Assembly: GCA_937925475.1 (NCBI GenBank)
Contig: CALEWH010000006.1
Location: 1 to 64,000 of the forward strand
Source of the DNA: an uncultured Clostridia bacterium
GTDB taxonomy: Bacteria; Bacillota; Clostridia; Christensenellales; UBA1242
Direction: 5' to 3'
DNA: 64,000 bases
Positions 53,967 through 63,139 of this stretch are shown here, piece by piece. A program made the position numbers and the translations under genes. Below the pieces are notes generated by a model. The model saw only the letters and a list, made by a program, of their open reading frames with translations, searched no databases and had not been told where the DNA came from. The first letter of the stretch is position 1, and every line of letters starts with the position of its first letter.

Positions 53967-56091
53967 TATCTACGGGATTTTCCTTATTCTCTTTTTCGAT
54001 TTTGACATACTCGACATAGTCGCAAGCGTCATTGCTACATTTCTTTCTAAGATTTGTACCCATTTTCTTTGCTGTCAAATAACTATTGCACTTTGGGCAC
54101 TTCTCTTCAAGTGGGGCCTCCCACGATACAAAATCACACTCAGGATAACCGCTACAACCAAAGAAAATGTTTCCTTTTTTGCTCTTCTTTTCGTAAACAG
54201 GTTTGCCACATTTTGGACACACGCCCGCTTGTTTTTGCATACTCATAATGTTTTTGCATTTTGGATAATTACTACATGCCAAAAATTCGCCATACTTGCC
54301 AGTACGAATAACCATTTCGCTTCCGCACTTGTCACACTTGATATCAGTGTGTTTTGGTGGCAACTTGAATTTTGTGCCGTCATGGTCTGCACCACTTAGT
54401 TGTTTGACAAAGTCTTGATAAAAGTCGGCTACAAAGTCTTGCCAAGGAATACCTTCTTCGGCTACTTTATCGAGTTTTTCTTCCATATCGGCTGTAAACT
54501 TTGTGTCTGCAATAGTATTGAAATACTTTTCCATAAACTCATTTACACGCTCGCCAAGTTCGGTCGGTTTTATCGCCTTGCCTTCTTTTTCGATATACTT
54601 TCTACTGCTCAAAGTCGATATTGTAGGAGTATATGTTGCGGGACGACCTATTCCTTTATCTTCCATCTCTTTTACAATTGTTGCTTCGGTGTATCGTGGA
54701 AGCGGTTTTGTAAACTTTTGAGCAGGGATTAGTTCGTTGACCTTTAATACATCGCCTGTGTTTAGCGGTGGAAGTTTGGCATTTGCACCTTCTTCTTCGT
54801 CGTCTGTTTGGGCGTCTTTCTTCTTTTTCGACACTTCATACAACTTTGTAAATCCGTCAAATACAGTGGTTTTGCCCGACGCCTTAAACTCGTACTCGCC
54901 ATTGTTGATTTGTGCTACAACTTGGTCATACTCAGCATCAGCCATTTGGCACGCCAAGAATTTGGTGTAAATCATATTGTAAAGTTTGTAGTTGTCAGGC
55001 GACAAAAATGGCTTAACACTCTCTGGTGTGCGCTCGATGTGTATAGGTCTTATGGCTTCGTGCGCATCTTGGGCATTGGACTTTGTCTTATACACATTTG
55101 GAGTCTTTGGCAAATACTTATCACCAAACTTCTCTTGAATATAATTTCGAGCCATTGTGATTGACTCAGGGCTAAGTCTAACCGAGTCAGTACGGATATA
55201 TGTCACAAGCGCAACCTTGCCTTCACCTTTTATCTCGACACCTTCGTATAGTTCTTGGGCACAAGATGTTGTCTTTTTAAGACTCATCCCCAATTTATTT
55301 AGCGCGTCTTGTTGCATTGTTGATGTAGTGTATGGTGGTGTCGGATGCGATTTTGTAAGGGACTTTTTAACATTGCCCACTACAAAACTGCCATCTTTTA
55401 GAGCGTTTAGAGTTTCGTCCATTTGCTCTTTTGATGATATTGACACCTTCTTGCCATTCTTCTTTACTAGTGACGACTTAAAAGTGTCCTTTTCAGAGAA
55501 ATTGAATAGTTTTGCAACAAGTGTCCAGTACTCTTCGCTTTTAAAATTGCGGATTTCGTTTTCTCTATCAACTATAAGTTTTAAGGTCGCACTTTGCACT
55601 CTACCTGCCGACAATTTAGGTTGGATCTTTCGACATAGGATTGGAGATATTTTATAACCTACTAGCCTATCAAGTACTCTGCGTGCTTGTTGGGCATTAA
55701 CAAGGTTTATATCGATCCCGCGTGGGTGCGCAAGTCCATTTGTAACAGCGTTTTTACTGATTTCGTTGAACACGATACGAATAGGGTCATTTATATTTAG
55801 GTCAAGAATGTTGCACAAGTGCCAACTTATCGCCTCTCCTTCTCTATCGGGGTCGGTCGCAAGATATATCCTATCAGCCTTTGACGCCTTCTCTCTCAAC
55901 ATCTTAACTATATCTTTTTTATCGGCTATTATCTCATATTGCGGTTTGAAATTGTCTAATACATTTACTGCAAGAAGATTGCTTGGCAAATCGCGAACAT
56001 GACCTTTCGTCGCAACAACTTCGTAGTCATTTCCTAAGTACTTTTTTATAGTGTCCTTTTTACCAACACCTTCTATTATTACTAAATTCAT
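53953..56091 (-). CDS. topA: DNA topoisomerase I
   Basis: Type IA enzyme that relaxes negative supercoils. Toprim domain at the N-terminus (VIIEG, DPDREGEAI), active-site region TYIRTDSVRLS with the catalytic Tyr near residue 300, and three C-terminal four-Cys zinc ribbons (about 590-700). 712 residues, normal for a Firmicutes TopA. AAGGAG RBS. Between dprA and trmFO as in Bacillus. Confidence 0.97.
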   Translation of the reverse strand: MNLVIIEGVGKKDTIKKYLGNDYEVVATKGHVRDLPSNLLAVNVLDNFKPQYEIIADKKDIVKMLREKASKADRIYLATDPDREGEAISWHLCNILDLNINDPIRIVFNEISKNAVTNGLAHPRGIDINLVNAQQARRVLDRLVGYKISPILCRKIQPKLSAGRVQSATLKLIVDRENEIRNFKSEEYWTLVAKLFNFSEKDTFKSSLVKKNGKKVSISSKEQMDETLNALKDGSFVVGNVKKSLTKSHPTPPYTTSTMQQDALNKLGMSLKKTTSCAQELYEGVEIKGEGKVALVTYIRTDSVRLSPESITMARNYIQEKFGDKYLPKTPNVYKTKSNAQDAHEAIRPIHIERTPESVKPFLSPDNYKLYNMIYTKFLACQMADAEYDQVVAQINNGEYEFKASGKTTVFDGFTKLYEVSKKKKDAQTDDEEEGANAKLPPLNTGDVLKVNELIPAQKFTKPLPRYTEATIVKEMEDKGIGRPATYTPTISTLSSRKYIEKEGKAIKPTELGERVNEFMEKYFNTIADTKFTADMEEKLDKVAEEGIPWQDFVADFYQDFVKQLSGADHDGTKFKLPPKHTDIKCDKCGSEMVIRTGKYGEFLACSNYPKCKNIMSMQKQAGVCPKCGKPVYEKKSKKGNIFFGCSGYPECDFVSWEAPLEEKCPKCNSYLTAKKMGTNLRKKCSNDACDYVEYVKIEKENKENPVDNETN

Positions 56092-56100
56092 TATTTCTCC

Positions 56101-57186
56101 TTATTTTCTATAATAATTACCTGGAAGTTTTGTAATTACACCTTTAAGTTCGAGCCTCATAAGCAAAGTGCTTAGGCGTTTTGGCTCTATGCCCAGTTTT
56201 CGCACAAGGTCTTCATAGTGTACTTCATCTGTTTTTAGTGTGTCAAGTATCAACTGCTCTTCCATAGTAAGTTGTTCGACAACAACTTGTGTTTTGCACG
56301 CTTCTTTGCCATATGCTCTTATTATTTCATCAGGATCAAGCACCATAGCACTTTGGCAGTTTTTGATAACCATATTACAACCTTTGCTGTATATGTCTGT
56401 AATACGACCCGGAACTACATACAAATCACGATTGTTTTCGAGTGCATACTCTTTTGTGTGCATACTGCCACTCTTTTCGGTGGCTTCGGTGATAAGCACA
56501 CCTGTACTTATGCCCGCAACAATCCTATTGCGTGCTGGGAAATAGTATCTTTGTGGCTTAACATTTGGCTTGTATTCGCTAATTATAAGTCCACCATTAT
56601 TGACTATCCTTTCTGCCAAAGGTGTGTTTGTGGCAGGATATATGTTGTTTAGACCACCGCCCAAAACAGCGATAGTTTTGCCACCAACATCAAGGCATGT
56701 ACTATGTGCGACAGAGTCAACACCATCACACAAACCGCTCACTATGGTTATGCCCGATTTTGCTATCTCGCGTGTAAACATCGCTGTAACATCCTTGCCA
56801 TAACGAGTACAACGGCGTGTTCCGACCACAGCAAGACAAGGCGAATTGAGAAGTCCAACATCACCCTTGCAATATAGCATAATTGGCGGACTGTTTGTTT
56901 CTCTTAAAAGCCGACTAAAACTGTCTGACAAAATAGAAACAAACTTGATATTTTGGTTGTCAAAATTTTTAATATAGTTGTTTAGAAAATTTTCGTCACG
57001 GGCAAAACTCATTTTGTCATATGTGCCTTCGTCGATTATTTTCAATATACTTGATTTGTCTTTGTCCCAGTTTTGCCAAAGCTCTTCTGGGTCAAAATAC
57101 ATATCCAACAACTGATGCATCTTTTTAAGGCTTATATTGTCAAATATACTAAGCCATATTAGTACTTTTTCTTTCTTGTTATACAT
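56101..57186 (-). CDS. dprA: DNA-processing protein DprA
   Basis: Loads RecA on incoming single-stranded DNA in natural transformation. Rossmann core motifs VSGLCDGVDSVAH and VLGGGLNNIYPATN are visible, followed by a C-terminal winged-helix (DprA_WH, HYEDLVRKLGI...). The ATG at 57186 is chosen over a TTG at 57198. About 361 residues. It is widespread in non-competent bacteria, so competence is not implied. Overlap with yifB order is conserved. Confidence 0.94.
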   Translation of the reverse strand: MYNKKEKVLIWLSIFDNISLKKMHQLLDMYFDPEELWQNWDKDKSSILKIIDEGTYDKMSFARDENFLNNYIKNFDNQNIKFVSILSDSFSRLLRETNSPPIMLYCKGDVGLLNSPCLAVVGTRRCTRYGKDVTAMFTREIAKSGITIVSGLCDGVDSVAHSTCLDVGGKTIAVLGGGLNNIYPATNTPLAERIVNNGGLIISEYKPNVKPQRYYFPARNRIVAGISTGVLITEATEKSGSMHTKEYALENNRDLYVVPGRITDIYSKGCNMVIKNCQSAMVLDPDEIIRAYGKEACKTQVVVEQLTMEEQLILDTLKTDEVHYEDLVRKLGIEPKRLSTLLMRLELKGVITKLPGNYYRK

Positions 57187-57188
57187 AT

Positions 57189-58721
57189 CTAATTCCAATA
57201 TTTTTTATCCAAAGTGCGATATGATATCGCTTCGATTATGTGGTCATCGGTGATGTTTTCCGAGCCTTCCAAATCGGCAATTGTGCGTGCAACCTTCAAT
57301 ATTCGATTGTACGCCCTTGCACTCAAATTTAGTTTTTCAAATGCACTTCTTAGCAAACTATCGCTCTCAAAGGAGAGTTTGCAATACTCTTTCAATTGTT
57401 GGTCGTCCATTTTTGAGTTTGAATAAATGTTTGTGCCTTTATATCTATTTAGTTGGATTTCGCGGGCTTTATCAACTCGCTTTTTTATCTCAGCGCTTGT
57501 TTCTTCATAAACACTACTTGTAAGGTCGCTATATGTCACATTATCAACTTCAATATGCATATCTATCCTATCCATTAATGGACCACTCAGTTTGTTTAGA
57601 TACTTGTGGATTTGTTGGGGTGTGCACTTACACTCCTTGTCTTTACTTCCATAATTTCCGCAAGGACAAGGGTTCATACTGGCTATCAACATAAAGTTTG
57701 CGGGATACTCGATTGTATTTTCTATTCGTGTGATATTAATTACACCATCTTCAAGTGGTTGGCGCAAGGTTTCTAGTGTGTGTCTCGAATACTCGGGAAG
57801 TTCGTCCAAAAACAACACGCCATTATGCGACAAACTCACCTCTCCTGGTTTGGCGTACTTGCCACCGCCTGTAAGCGAAACTGTTGTGGCTGTGTGGTGC
57901 GGAGAACGGAATGGTCGTGTGGTTATGATTCCTTCCTTGCTATCTAGCACGCCCGCAATACTATGTATCTTGGTCACTTCAAGTGCTTCGCTAAATGTAA
58001 GGTCAGGAAGAATAGACGGAAAACACTTTGCAAGCATTGTTTTGCCACTTCCCGGTGGACCTATCATAAGCACATTATGTCCACCTGCTGCCGCTATTTC
58101 AAGAGCGCGTTTTGCACTGCTTTGACCTTTTACAAACTTGAAGTCGTGGGTTTTGCCGTACTTGCGCATCGCTTGACTAAAATCACTTTTTTGTGTAGGC
58201 AAAATTTGTTTGTCACCTTTCAAAAACTCCACTGTTTCAGAAAGTGACGAAACTGCATATATCTCCATTCCTTCAATAAAACTGGCTTCTATTTCGTTTT
58301 CCTTTGGAAGAATAACTTTTTTAAAACCCGCTTCCCTAGCAGCGATAAGGATTGGCAAAACGCCATTGATGTGTCTAACATCACCATCTAGGCTAAGTTC
58401 GCCAAGGAAAATGTAGTCTTTGGAAAGACCAACATCAAGTTGTTCGGAGGCTGATAAAATGCCAATTGCTATTGCCAAATCATACAAAGGGCCTTCTTTT
58501 CTAGTGTCGGCTGGGGCAAGATTAACAATAATCTTCATAACGGGATATTTAAAACCGCTATTTTTTATAGCACTTCTTACACGCTCTTTACTCTCTTTTA
58601 TTGATGTGCCGACAAGACCTACAATGTCATATGCTGGCAAACCTTGATTGATGTCGACTTCAACTTTTATCAAATATCCGTCAATTCCGTTTAAACCAAA
58701 ACTCTTTGTAATAGACAGCAT
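57189..58721 (-). CDS. yifB: YifB/ComM-type AAA+ Mg-chelatase-like protein
   Basis: AAA+ helicase-like ATPase; ComM promotes branch migration in transformation. N-terminal Lon-like domain (about 20-160), Walker A GPPGSGKTML (about residue 221), the CPCGNYG and KECKC cysteine segment, and a C-terminal Mg-chelatase domain. 510 residues. GTGAGGT RBS. Followed by dprA after 2 bases, a common pairing. Confidence 0.94.
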   Translation of the reverse strand: MLSITKSFGLNGIDGYLIKVEVDINQGLPAYDIVGLVGTSIKESKERVRSAIKNSGFKYPVMKIIVNLAPADTRKEGPLYDLAIAIGILSASEQLDVGLSKDYIFLGELSLDGDVRHINGVLPILIAAREAGFKKVILPKENEIEASFIEGMEIYAVSSLSETVEFLKGDKQILPTQKSDFSQAMRKYGKTHDFKFVKGQSSAKRALEIAAAGGHNVLMIGPPGSGKTMLAKCFPSILPDLTFSEALEVTKIHSIAGVLDSKEGIITTRPFRSPHHTATTVSLTGGGKYAKPGEVSLSHNGVLFLDELPEYSRHTLETLRQPLEDGVINITRIENTIEYPANFMLIASMNPCPCGNYGSKDKECKCTPQQIHKYLNKLSGPLMDRIDMHIEVDNVTYSDLTSSVYEETSAEIKKRVDKAREIQLNRYKGTNIYSNSKMDDQQLKEYCKLSFESDSLLRSAFEKLNLSARAYNRILKVARTIADLEGSENITDDHIIEAISYRTLDKKYWN

Positions 58722-58744
58722 TTTTACCTCACAAATATAAAAAT

Positions 58745-58773
58745 ATTATAATACCTTTTGTGGATTTAGCCAA
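58745..58773 (-). promoter_or_regulatory. Promoter of yifB-dprA
   Basis: Minus strand TTGGCT (58768-58773), 17-base spacer, TATAAT (58745-58750), 24 bases before the yifB ATG. Confidence 0.65.
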
Positions 58774-58843
58774 ACGAATAACAAGCAAAATGACATATAA
58801 TTGGTTATGTATATTAATATATAAGAGCGCGGGCATAAAAAAA

Positions 58844-58861
58844 GACACTATAAATAGTGTC
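58844..58861 (-). terminator. rplS terminator
   Basis: An 8-bp perfect stem (GACACTAT/ATAGTGTC, 2-base loop that opens further) followed by TTTTTTT on the minus strand. Confidence 0.85.
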
Positions 58862-58868
58862 ATTTTTA

Positions 58869-59210
58869 TTACTTTTTCTCTCTAATTTTAGCAGCCTTAC
58901 CAGACAAATCACGAAGATAGTATAGTTTTGCGCGTCTAACTTTACCATGTTTTACAACTTCAATCTTATCAACTCTTGGAGAATGGATTGGGAATGTTTT
59001 CTCAACGCCTACACCAAAAGAAACGCGTCTAACTGTAAATGTTTCTCTTACGCTAGAATTTTTTCTAGCAATAACGATACCTTCAAAAACTTGAATTCTT
59101 TCCCTAGTACCCTCAACGATTTTGTTGTAAACTCTAACTGTGTCACCAACTGCAAACTCAGGTACTTCTGGTTTTAGGTTTTCTCTTTCTAGTGCTTGAA
59201 TAATTGTCAT
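58869..59210 (-). CDS. rplS: 50S ribosomal protein L19
   Basis: Large-subunit protein at the 30S-50S interface. Recognised from [45 protein letters not shown] and the [10 protein letters not shown] motif. 113 residues. AGGAGG RBS. In Bacillus rplS lies directly after trmD; here it is separated from trmD by rbgA, rnhB and yraN and has its own promoter, leader and terminator. Confidence 0.97.
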   Translation of the reverse strand: MTIIQALERENLKPEVPEFAVGDTVRVYNKIVEGTRERIQVFEGIVIARKNSSVRETFTVRRVSFGVGVEKTFPIHSPRVDKIEVVKHGKVRRAKLYYLRDLSGKAAKIREKK

Positions 59211-59271
59211 TGACTTTACCTCCTATCATACTTGATGTTCGTGCAATCAATACAGAGGACCATCCGAAGTC
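59211..59271 (-). promoter_or_regulatory. rplS leader with a hairpin
   Basis: About 60-base leader containing a TTGAT/ATCAA hairpin (59232-59250) just upstream of the Shine-Dalgarno. L19 autoregulatory leaders are known in Bacillus; whether this belongs to that class is inferred from position only. Confidence 0.4.
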
Positions 59272-59277
59272 TATGCT

Positions 59278-59306
59278 ATAATATCACATACTTGGCTTTT
59301 TTTCAA
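59278..59306 (-). promoter_or_regulatory. rplS promoter
   Basis: Minus strand TTGAAA (59301-59306), 17-base spacer, TATTAT (59278-59283). Upstream lies an A-rich block including the TGTA-A7-TGTA motif. The rest of the gap to yraN (59330-59434) shows nothing I can support. Confidence 0.75.
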
Positions 59307-59315
59307 GTGTTTTTT

Positions 59316-59329
59316 TACATTTTTTTACA
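59316..59329. repeat. Intergenic TGTA-A7-TGTA motif, copy 3
   Basis: Same 14-mer as at 15862 and 41272, 9 bases upstream of the rplS -35. Confidence 0.5.
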
Positions 59330-59434
59330 TTTTTATTATTTTATTAATTCTTTCGTGTTTTTATTCGAATTTTCCACAAAAATAAGTTGACAGATTGTCC
59401 TAAATAAAGGTGATTTTCACACTTTTGCACAGTA

Positions 59435-59782
59435 CTAAAAAGCATTGGGCAAATGCGTGATTTTTTCACCCACAATTTCTATCACATCAAATCTAATCGG
59501 CACAGTATCAATCAGCCGATTTTTTTTAAGATAAGCAAGTGCTGTTGTTCTGATTTTTGATTGTTTTCTCGCTCCAACCATCTCGCGCGGTAAACCATAC
59601 AAGAGATTGTCTTTATACTTTACTTCGACAAAAACCAAAGTATCTTTGTCCTTTGCTATAAGGTCTATCTCACCTATCGAATTGCGATAATTGCACTCGA
59701 CAATCTTATATCCTTTTTTCATCAGATATTCGAGTGCCATATGCTCGCCTATTGTGCCCTTTACTTTATTATATTGTTTCAT
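59435..59782 (-). CDS. yraN: YraN family endonuclease-like protein (UPF0102)
   Basis: Small PD-(D/E)XK-fold protein of uncertain role. NYRNSIGEIDLIAKD and VFVEVKYK give the Glu, Asp, Glu and Lys of the nuclease-like site. 115 residues. Overlaps rnhB by 4 bases (ATGA). The rnhB-yraN pair is conserved. Confidence 0.93.
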   Translation of the reverse strand: MKQYNKVKGTIGEHMALEYLMKKGYKIVECNYRNSIGEIDLIAKDKDTLVFVEVKYKDNLLYGLPREMVGARKQSKIRTTALAYLKKNRLIDTVPIRFDVIEIVGEKITHLPNAF

Positions 59783-60390
59783 TTGTCACTATCCACAAAG
59801 TTTTTTATAAATGTGTCGCGATGAATTGCACACTTGCCATATTTTTTTAGTGCTTCGATATGCTCTTTTGTGCCATAACCTTTATGCTTTTTAAAGTTGT
59901 ACTCGGGATATTCTTGGTCTAATCTACACATAAGTCTATCACGAGTAACTTTTGCAAGTATAGATGCGCACGCAATGTTATAACTTAGTGCATCACCATG
60001 TATTATACTTTCAGTGGGCACATTTGTATCAATTTTGACCGCATCAATAAGTACAAGATCTGGCTTTATTTTAAGGTTTTCGATACAATTTTTCATACCT
60101 TGTTTTGTTGCATTTAAAATATTGATCTCATCAATGGTCTTATTGTCAATAAGCGAAATATTGTAATCTAGTGCAAGGTCTATGATTTGGTCATATAGTT
60201 TTTCGCGCTTCTTTTCGCTTAACTTTTTGCTATCGTTTACTTCTTCTAATACGGGTGACTTTGGCATAACAACAATCGCCACCGAAACAGGTCCAGCAAG
60301 CGGACCCCTGCCCGCTTCATCAATGCCCGCAATAAGATCTAGCCCTTGCGCATAGTATTTACTCTCATAATCAAGCATTTTGTTCTCCAA
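59779..60390 (-). CDS. rnhB: Ribonuclease HII
   Basis: Removes RNA from RNA-DNA hybrids and single ribonucleotides. GIDEAGRGPLAGP with the Asp-Glu pair, the DAVKID Asp and the ASILAKVTRD block. 203 residues. Overlaps rbgA by 20 bases. Confidence 0.96.
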   Translation of the reverse strand: MENKMLDYESKYYAQGLDLIAGIDEAGRGPLAGPVSVAIVVMPKSPVLEEVNDSKKLSEKKREKLYDQIIDLALDYNISLIDNKTIDEINILNATKQGMKNCIENLKIKPDLVLIDAVKIDTNVPTESIIHGDALSYNIACASILAKVTRDRLMCRLDQEYPEYNFKKHKGYGTKEHIEALKKYGKCAIHRDTFIKNFVDSDK

Positions 60391-61270
60391 GTTTTTTGCG
60401 GTCTTTTATTGTAAGTCTTTTGATATCTTTTACACTTTCCAGTGTGATATTGCCTAGTTTGCCCGCTTTAAAGTCATTGATAAGCATATATGCTCCACGG
60501 TCATAATCAATATCGTTACCTTTTAAAATGCACTTTTTGGCTACGCAGATACTCTCCAATATTTCAAGATTTGTCATCTCATCATCGATACTAATCATGT
60601 AGCGTTTTTCCAAAATTGTCTTATCAAGTCGACGCATATCACCTATAAAGTCTAACGACAACTCAGGAATATCGACCACATTTTCACTTATAGACCCAAT
60701 GTATGCCAAGTGGTGTGCAACTTGATTGTTGTCAAATGCTGGCCACAATGTTCCTGGGGTGTCCAAAATTTCAAGATATGGATTAATGCGCACCCATTGT
60801 TTAGCGCGCGTAACCCCCGGCTTATTTCCAGTCATTGTTTTGGCTTTTCCTACAAGGTTGTTGACAAGCGTGCTCTTTCCGCTATTTGGCACTCCAACTA
60901 CCATTGCTCGCAAAATAACCTTAACACCCTTTTTCTCGTATTTCTCGATTTTGACTTTGTTTAGGTTTTTTATCGCACTTATAATGTCTTTGCAGTTTCC
61001 ACTAGTTGTGCTATTTGTAGACAAGCAAACAGTGTTTTCTTTTTTAAACCACTTTTGCCACTCCCTAACTTTTTCTTCGTCAGCCATATCACATTTATTG
61101 AAAACATAAATGATAGGTTTGCCGTCTATCAAGGACGCAAACTTTGGATTAACGCACGAAAAAGGCGCGCGACTATCAAGCACATAAATCACCGCGTCCA
61201 CAATTTTTATTTCGTTTTCCATCATTTTTAGGGCTTTATTCATATGCCCCGGAAACCATTGGATTATCAT
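60371..61270 (-). CDS. rbgA: Ribosome biogenesis GTPase RbgA/YlqF
   Basis: Circularly permuted GTPase for late 50S assembly. IQWFPGHMNKA start, then G4 NKCDMAD, G1 GVPNSGKST and G3 DTPG in permuted order, followed by a C-terminal ANTAR-like helical domain. 299 residues. Eleven bases after trmD. Confidence 0.95.
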   Translation of the reverse strand: MIIQWFPGHMNKALKMMENEIKIVDAVIYVLDSRAPFSCVNPKFASLIDGKPIIYVFNKCDMADEEKVREWQKWFKKENTVCLSTNSTTSGNCKDIISAIKNLNKVKIEKYEKKGVKVILRAMVVGVPNSGKSTLVNNLVGKAKTMTGNKPGVTRAKQWVRINPYLEILDTPGTLWPAFDNNQVAHHLAYIGSISENVVDIPELSLDFIGDMRRLDKTILEKRYMISIDDEMTNLEILESICVAKKCILKGNDIDYDRGAYMLINDFKAGKLGNITLESVKDIKRLTIKDRKKLGEQNA

Positions 61271-61280
61271 AACTTTTCCT

Positions 61281-61952
61281 TTATTTTTTATCTAGCAAAT
61301 CTGGTCTATATTTTTTTGTTTCGATTATTTTTTGTTCGGCTTTCCACTTTTCTATTTCTTTGTGATTGCCGTTTAGTAGTACATCAGGCACTTTTAGCCC
61401 CATAAATTCGCGAGGTCGTGTGTATTGTGGATATTCGAGCAAGTTGTCGCTAAAACTCTCGTCGACCACGCTTGTGTCACTATGCAAAACATTTGGGACA
61501 TATCGCAAAAGCGCGTCAGTAAGCACCATAGCAGGAAGTTCGCCACCAGTAAGCACATAGTCACCTATACTTATTTGTTCGTCGACACAAAGTTGGATAA
61601 CTCGCTCGTCGATTCCTTCATAGTGCCCACACACCAAAACCAAGTGATTGATGTTTGACATTTCTTTTACTGTATCTTGTGTCAAAACCTTGCCCTTTGG
61701 CGACATATACACAACATATGCATCATCGTCTTTTACAGACATTATCGCATCATACAATGGTTGGGGCGTCATTATCATTCCGTCACCACCGCTGTATGGA
61801 TAGTCATCGGTCTTGTGGTGTTTTTCTTTACTGAAATCCCTTATGTTTATAATATTAATTTTCACAATTTCCTTTTCAGTTGCTTTGCCTATAAGACTGG
61901 TCTTTAATGGCGCAAACATCTCAGGGAAAATGGTTAGAATATCTATTTGCAT
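61281..61952 (-). CDS. trmD: tRNA (guanine-37-N1) methyltransferase
   Basis: Makes m1G37, preventing frameshifts. Deep-knot SPOUT enzyme with FPEMFAP, VVYMSPKGK, LVCGHYEGIDERV and the knot segment SIGDYVLTGGELPAM. 223 residues. Nine bases after rimM. Confidence 0.97.
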   Translation of the reverse strand: MQIDILTIFPEMFAPLKTSLIGKATEKEIVKINIINIRDFSKEKHHKTDDYPYSGGDGMIMTPQPLYDAIMSVKDDDAYVVYMSPKGKVLTQDTVKEMSNINHLVLVCGHYEGIDERVIQLCVDEQISIGDYVLTGGELPAMVLTDALLRYVPNVLHSDTSVVDESFSDNLLEYPQYTRPREFMGLKVPDVLLNGNHKEIEKWKAEQKIIETKKYRPDLLDKK

Positions 61953-61960
61953 TTCTACTC

Positions 61961-62449
61961 CTAATCACATTTGATTTCGTCTAAAATATACTCATCAACA
62001 TACACTTTTTTGCCCGCTATGTCAATATCTGTTATGACATCTCTGGCATAAGGGAACATAAACTCCCCGCCTTGTGTACTTACTGTAAACACATCAGCAG
62101 CACCAAATCCATTTACTTCTTTGATCACGCCGATTAGTGTTTTTCTTTGTTTGCTCCACACTTCACAACCTACAAAATCCGACCTAATATAGCCAGTTTT
62201 TTCGTCTTCGGGCGCATCAAAATATACAGGAACATTTCTTAGTGTTTCTGCATAGTTTCGGTCACTCACTTCATCAACCTTTATCACTAAAAACCCATCT
62301 CTTACTGACATCTTCTCAACTTTACAAGTAAGGTTTTTGATTTCAACAGATTGGACCTTTTTAAAATCAATGTCCCAGTCCTCAGGGCGTACACGCATTT
62401 CTCCTTTGACGCCTTGCGGTTTTGTAATTAGTCCTAGCAATGTTTTCAT
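61961..62449 (-). CDS. rimM: Ribosome maturation factor RimM
   Basis: 16S processing factor binding S19. N-terminal GLITKPQGVKGEMRV, PRC-barrel C-terminal half with the GFGAADVFTVS segment and the FPYARDVITDIDI end. 162 residues. GAGGTG RBS. Heads the rimM-trmD-rbgA-rnhB-yraN operon with its own promoter. Confidence 0.95.
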   Translation of the reverse strand: MKTLLGLITKPQGVKGEMRVRPEDWDIDFKKVQSVEIKNLTCKVEKMSVRDGFLVIKVDEVSDRNYAETLRNVPVYFDAPEDEKTGYIRSDFVGCEVWSKQRKTLIGVIKEVNGFGAADVFTVSTQGGEFMFPYARDVITDIDIAGKKVYVDEYILDEIKCD

Positions 62450-62474
62450 AATTCACCTCGTTTGTTTCATACAT

Positions 62475-62503
62475 ATGATACCACAAATGTCCATTTATTT
62501 AAA
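62475..62503 (-). promoter_or_regulatory. Candidate rimM promoter
   Basis: Minus strand TTTAAA (62498-62503), 17-base spacer, TATCAT (62475-62480), 25 bases before rimM, immediately after the khpA terminator. Confidence 0.5.
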
Positions 62504-62507
62504 CAAA

Positions 62508-62532
62508 AAAATGCTTAAAAATTAAGCATTTT
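62508..62532 (-). terminator. Terminator overlapping the end of khpA
   Basis: An 11-bp perfect stem (62508-62518 with 62522-62532, 3-base loop) followed by TTTTTTTG-like sequence on the minus strand. Its right arm contains the khpA stop codon and last codons. It ends the ffh-rpsP-khpA group. Confidence 0.85.
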
Positions 62533-62767
62533 CTTTTTCGATAATCTTTACAATGTATCGCTTGTTTTCTTTGGTTGTGACGGATTTGACTATGGTGCGG
62601 ATTGCGGTCGCAACTTTTCCATTTCTTCCTATCACTTTTCCCATGTCTTCTGGGTCTACTTTTACAGTAACGACTTTTGTTTTTTCACTCTCGTCAGCAA
62701 CAGTAATTTCTACTTGCTCGGGTTTTGATACCAAAGAATTAACCATATATCTCAATAGTTCTTCCAT
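62522..62767 (-). CDS. khpA: KH-domain RNA-binding protein KhpA (YlqC)
   Basis: Small single-KH protein that pairs with KhpB in RNA binding and cell-size control. The GxxG loop is in VIGRNGKVATAIR. 81 residues. Twelve bases after rpsP, as in the conserved rpsP-ylqC-rimM order. Confidence 0.95.
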   Translation of the reverse strand: MEELLRYMVNSLVSKPEQVEITVADESEKTKVVTVKVDPEDMGKVIGRNGKVATAIRTIVKSVTTKENKRYIVKIIEKENA

Positions 62768-62778
62768 AGCACCCCCTA

Positions 62779-63075
62779 TTACTTATCTTCTTTTTTCTTT
62801 TTGTCAGTCTTTGGTGCGCGTTTTGCAACAGGTTTTAGAAGTCCTTGGTTTACAAGGATAGTGCGTGCAGTTTCAGTAGGTTGGGCACCAGTGCCAAGCC
62901 AGTATTTTGCTCTTTCAACATCAAGTTTGACTTCAGCTGGATTTGAAAGTGGATTGTAAGTACCAAGTTTTTCAATGTACTCTCCGTCTCTTGCCTTTCT
63001 TGAATCAGTAACAACTACACGATAGAAAGGTGATTTTTTGTCGCCTAGACGAGTTAGTCTGATTTTTACTGCCAT
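62779..63075 (-). CDS. rpsP: 30S ribosomal protein S16
   Basis: Small-subunit assembly protein: [20 protein letters not shown] start and the [10 protein letters not shown] block. 98 residues; start at 63075 with AAAGGAG upstream, discarding a 15-residue extension. It has a short Lys-rich tail. Between ffh and khpA as usual. Confidence 0.97.
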   Translation of the reverse strand: MAVKIRLTRLGDKKSPFYRVVVTDSRKARDGEYIEKLGTYNPLSNPAEVKLDVERAKYWLGTGAQPTETARTILVNQGLLKPVAKRAPKTDKKKKEDK

Positions 63076-63139
63076 TTTGTGTCTCCTTTTGTAAAATTTA
63101 TATATTTTCAATTTTTTCAAAAAAATTGTAAAAAACTAA

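Noticed and set aside
59371..59378. Single DnaA-box-like TTTTCCACA near rplS
   Set aside because: One imperfect site without a cluster, AT-rich unwinding region or dnaA/dnaN context; no sign of an origin.
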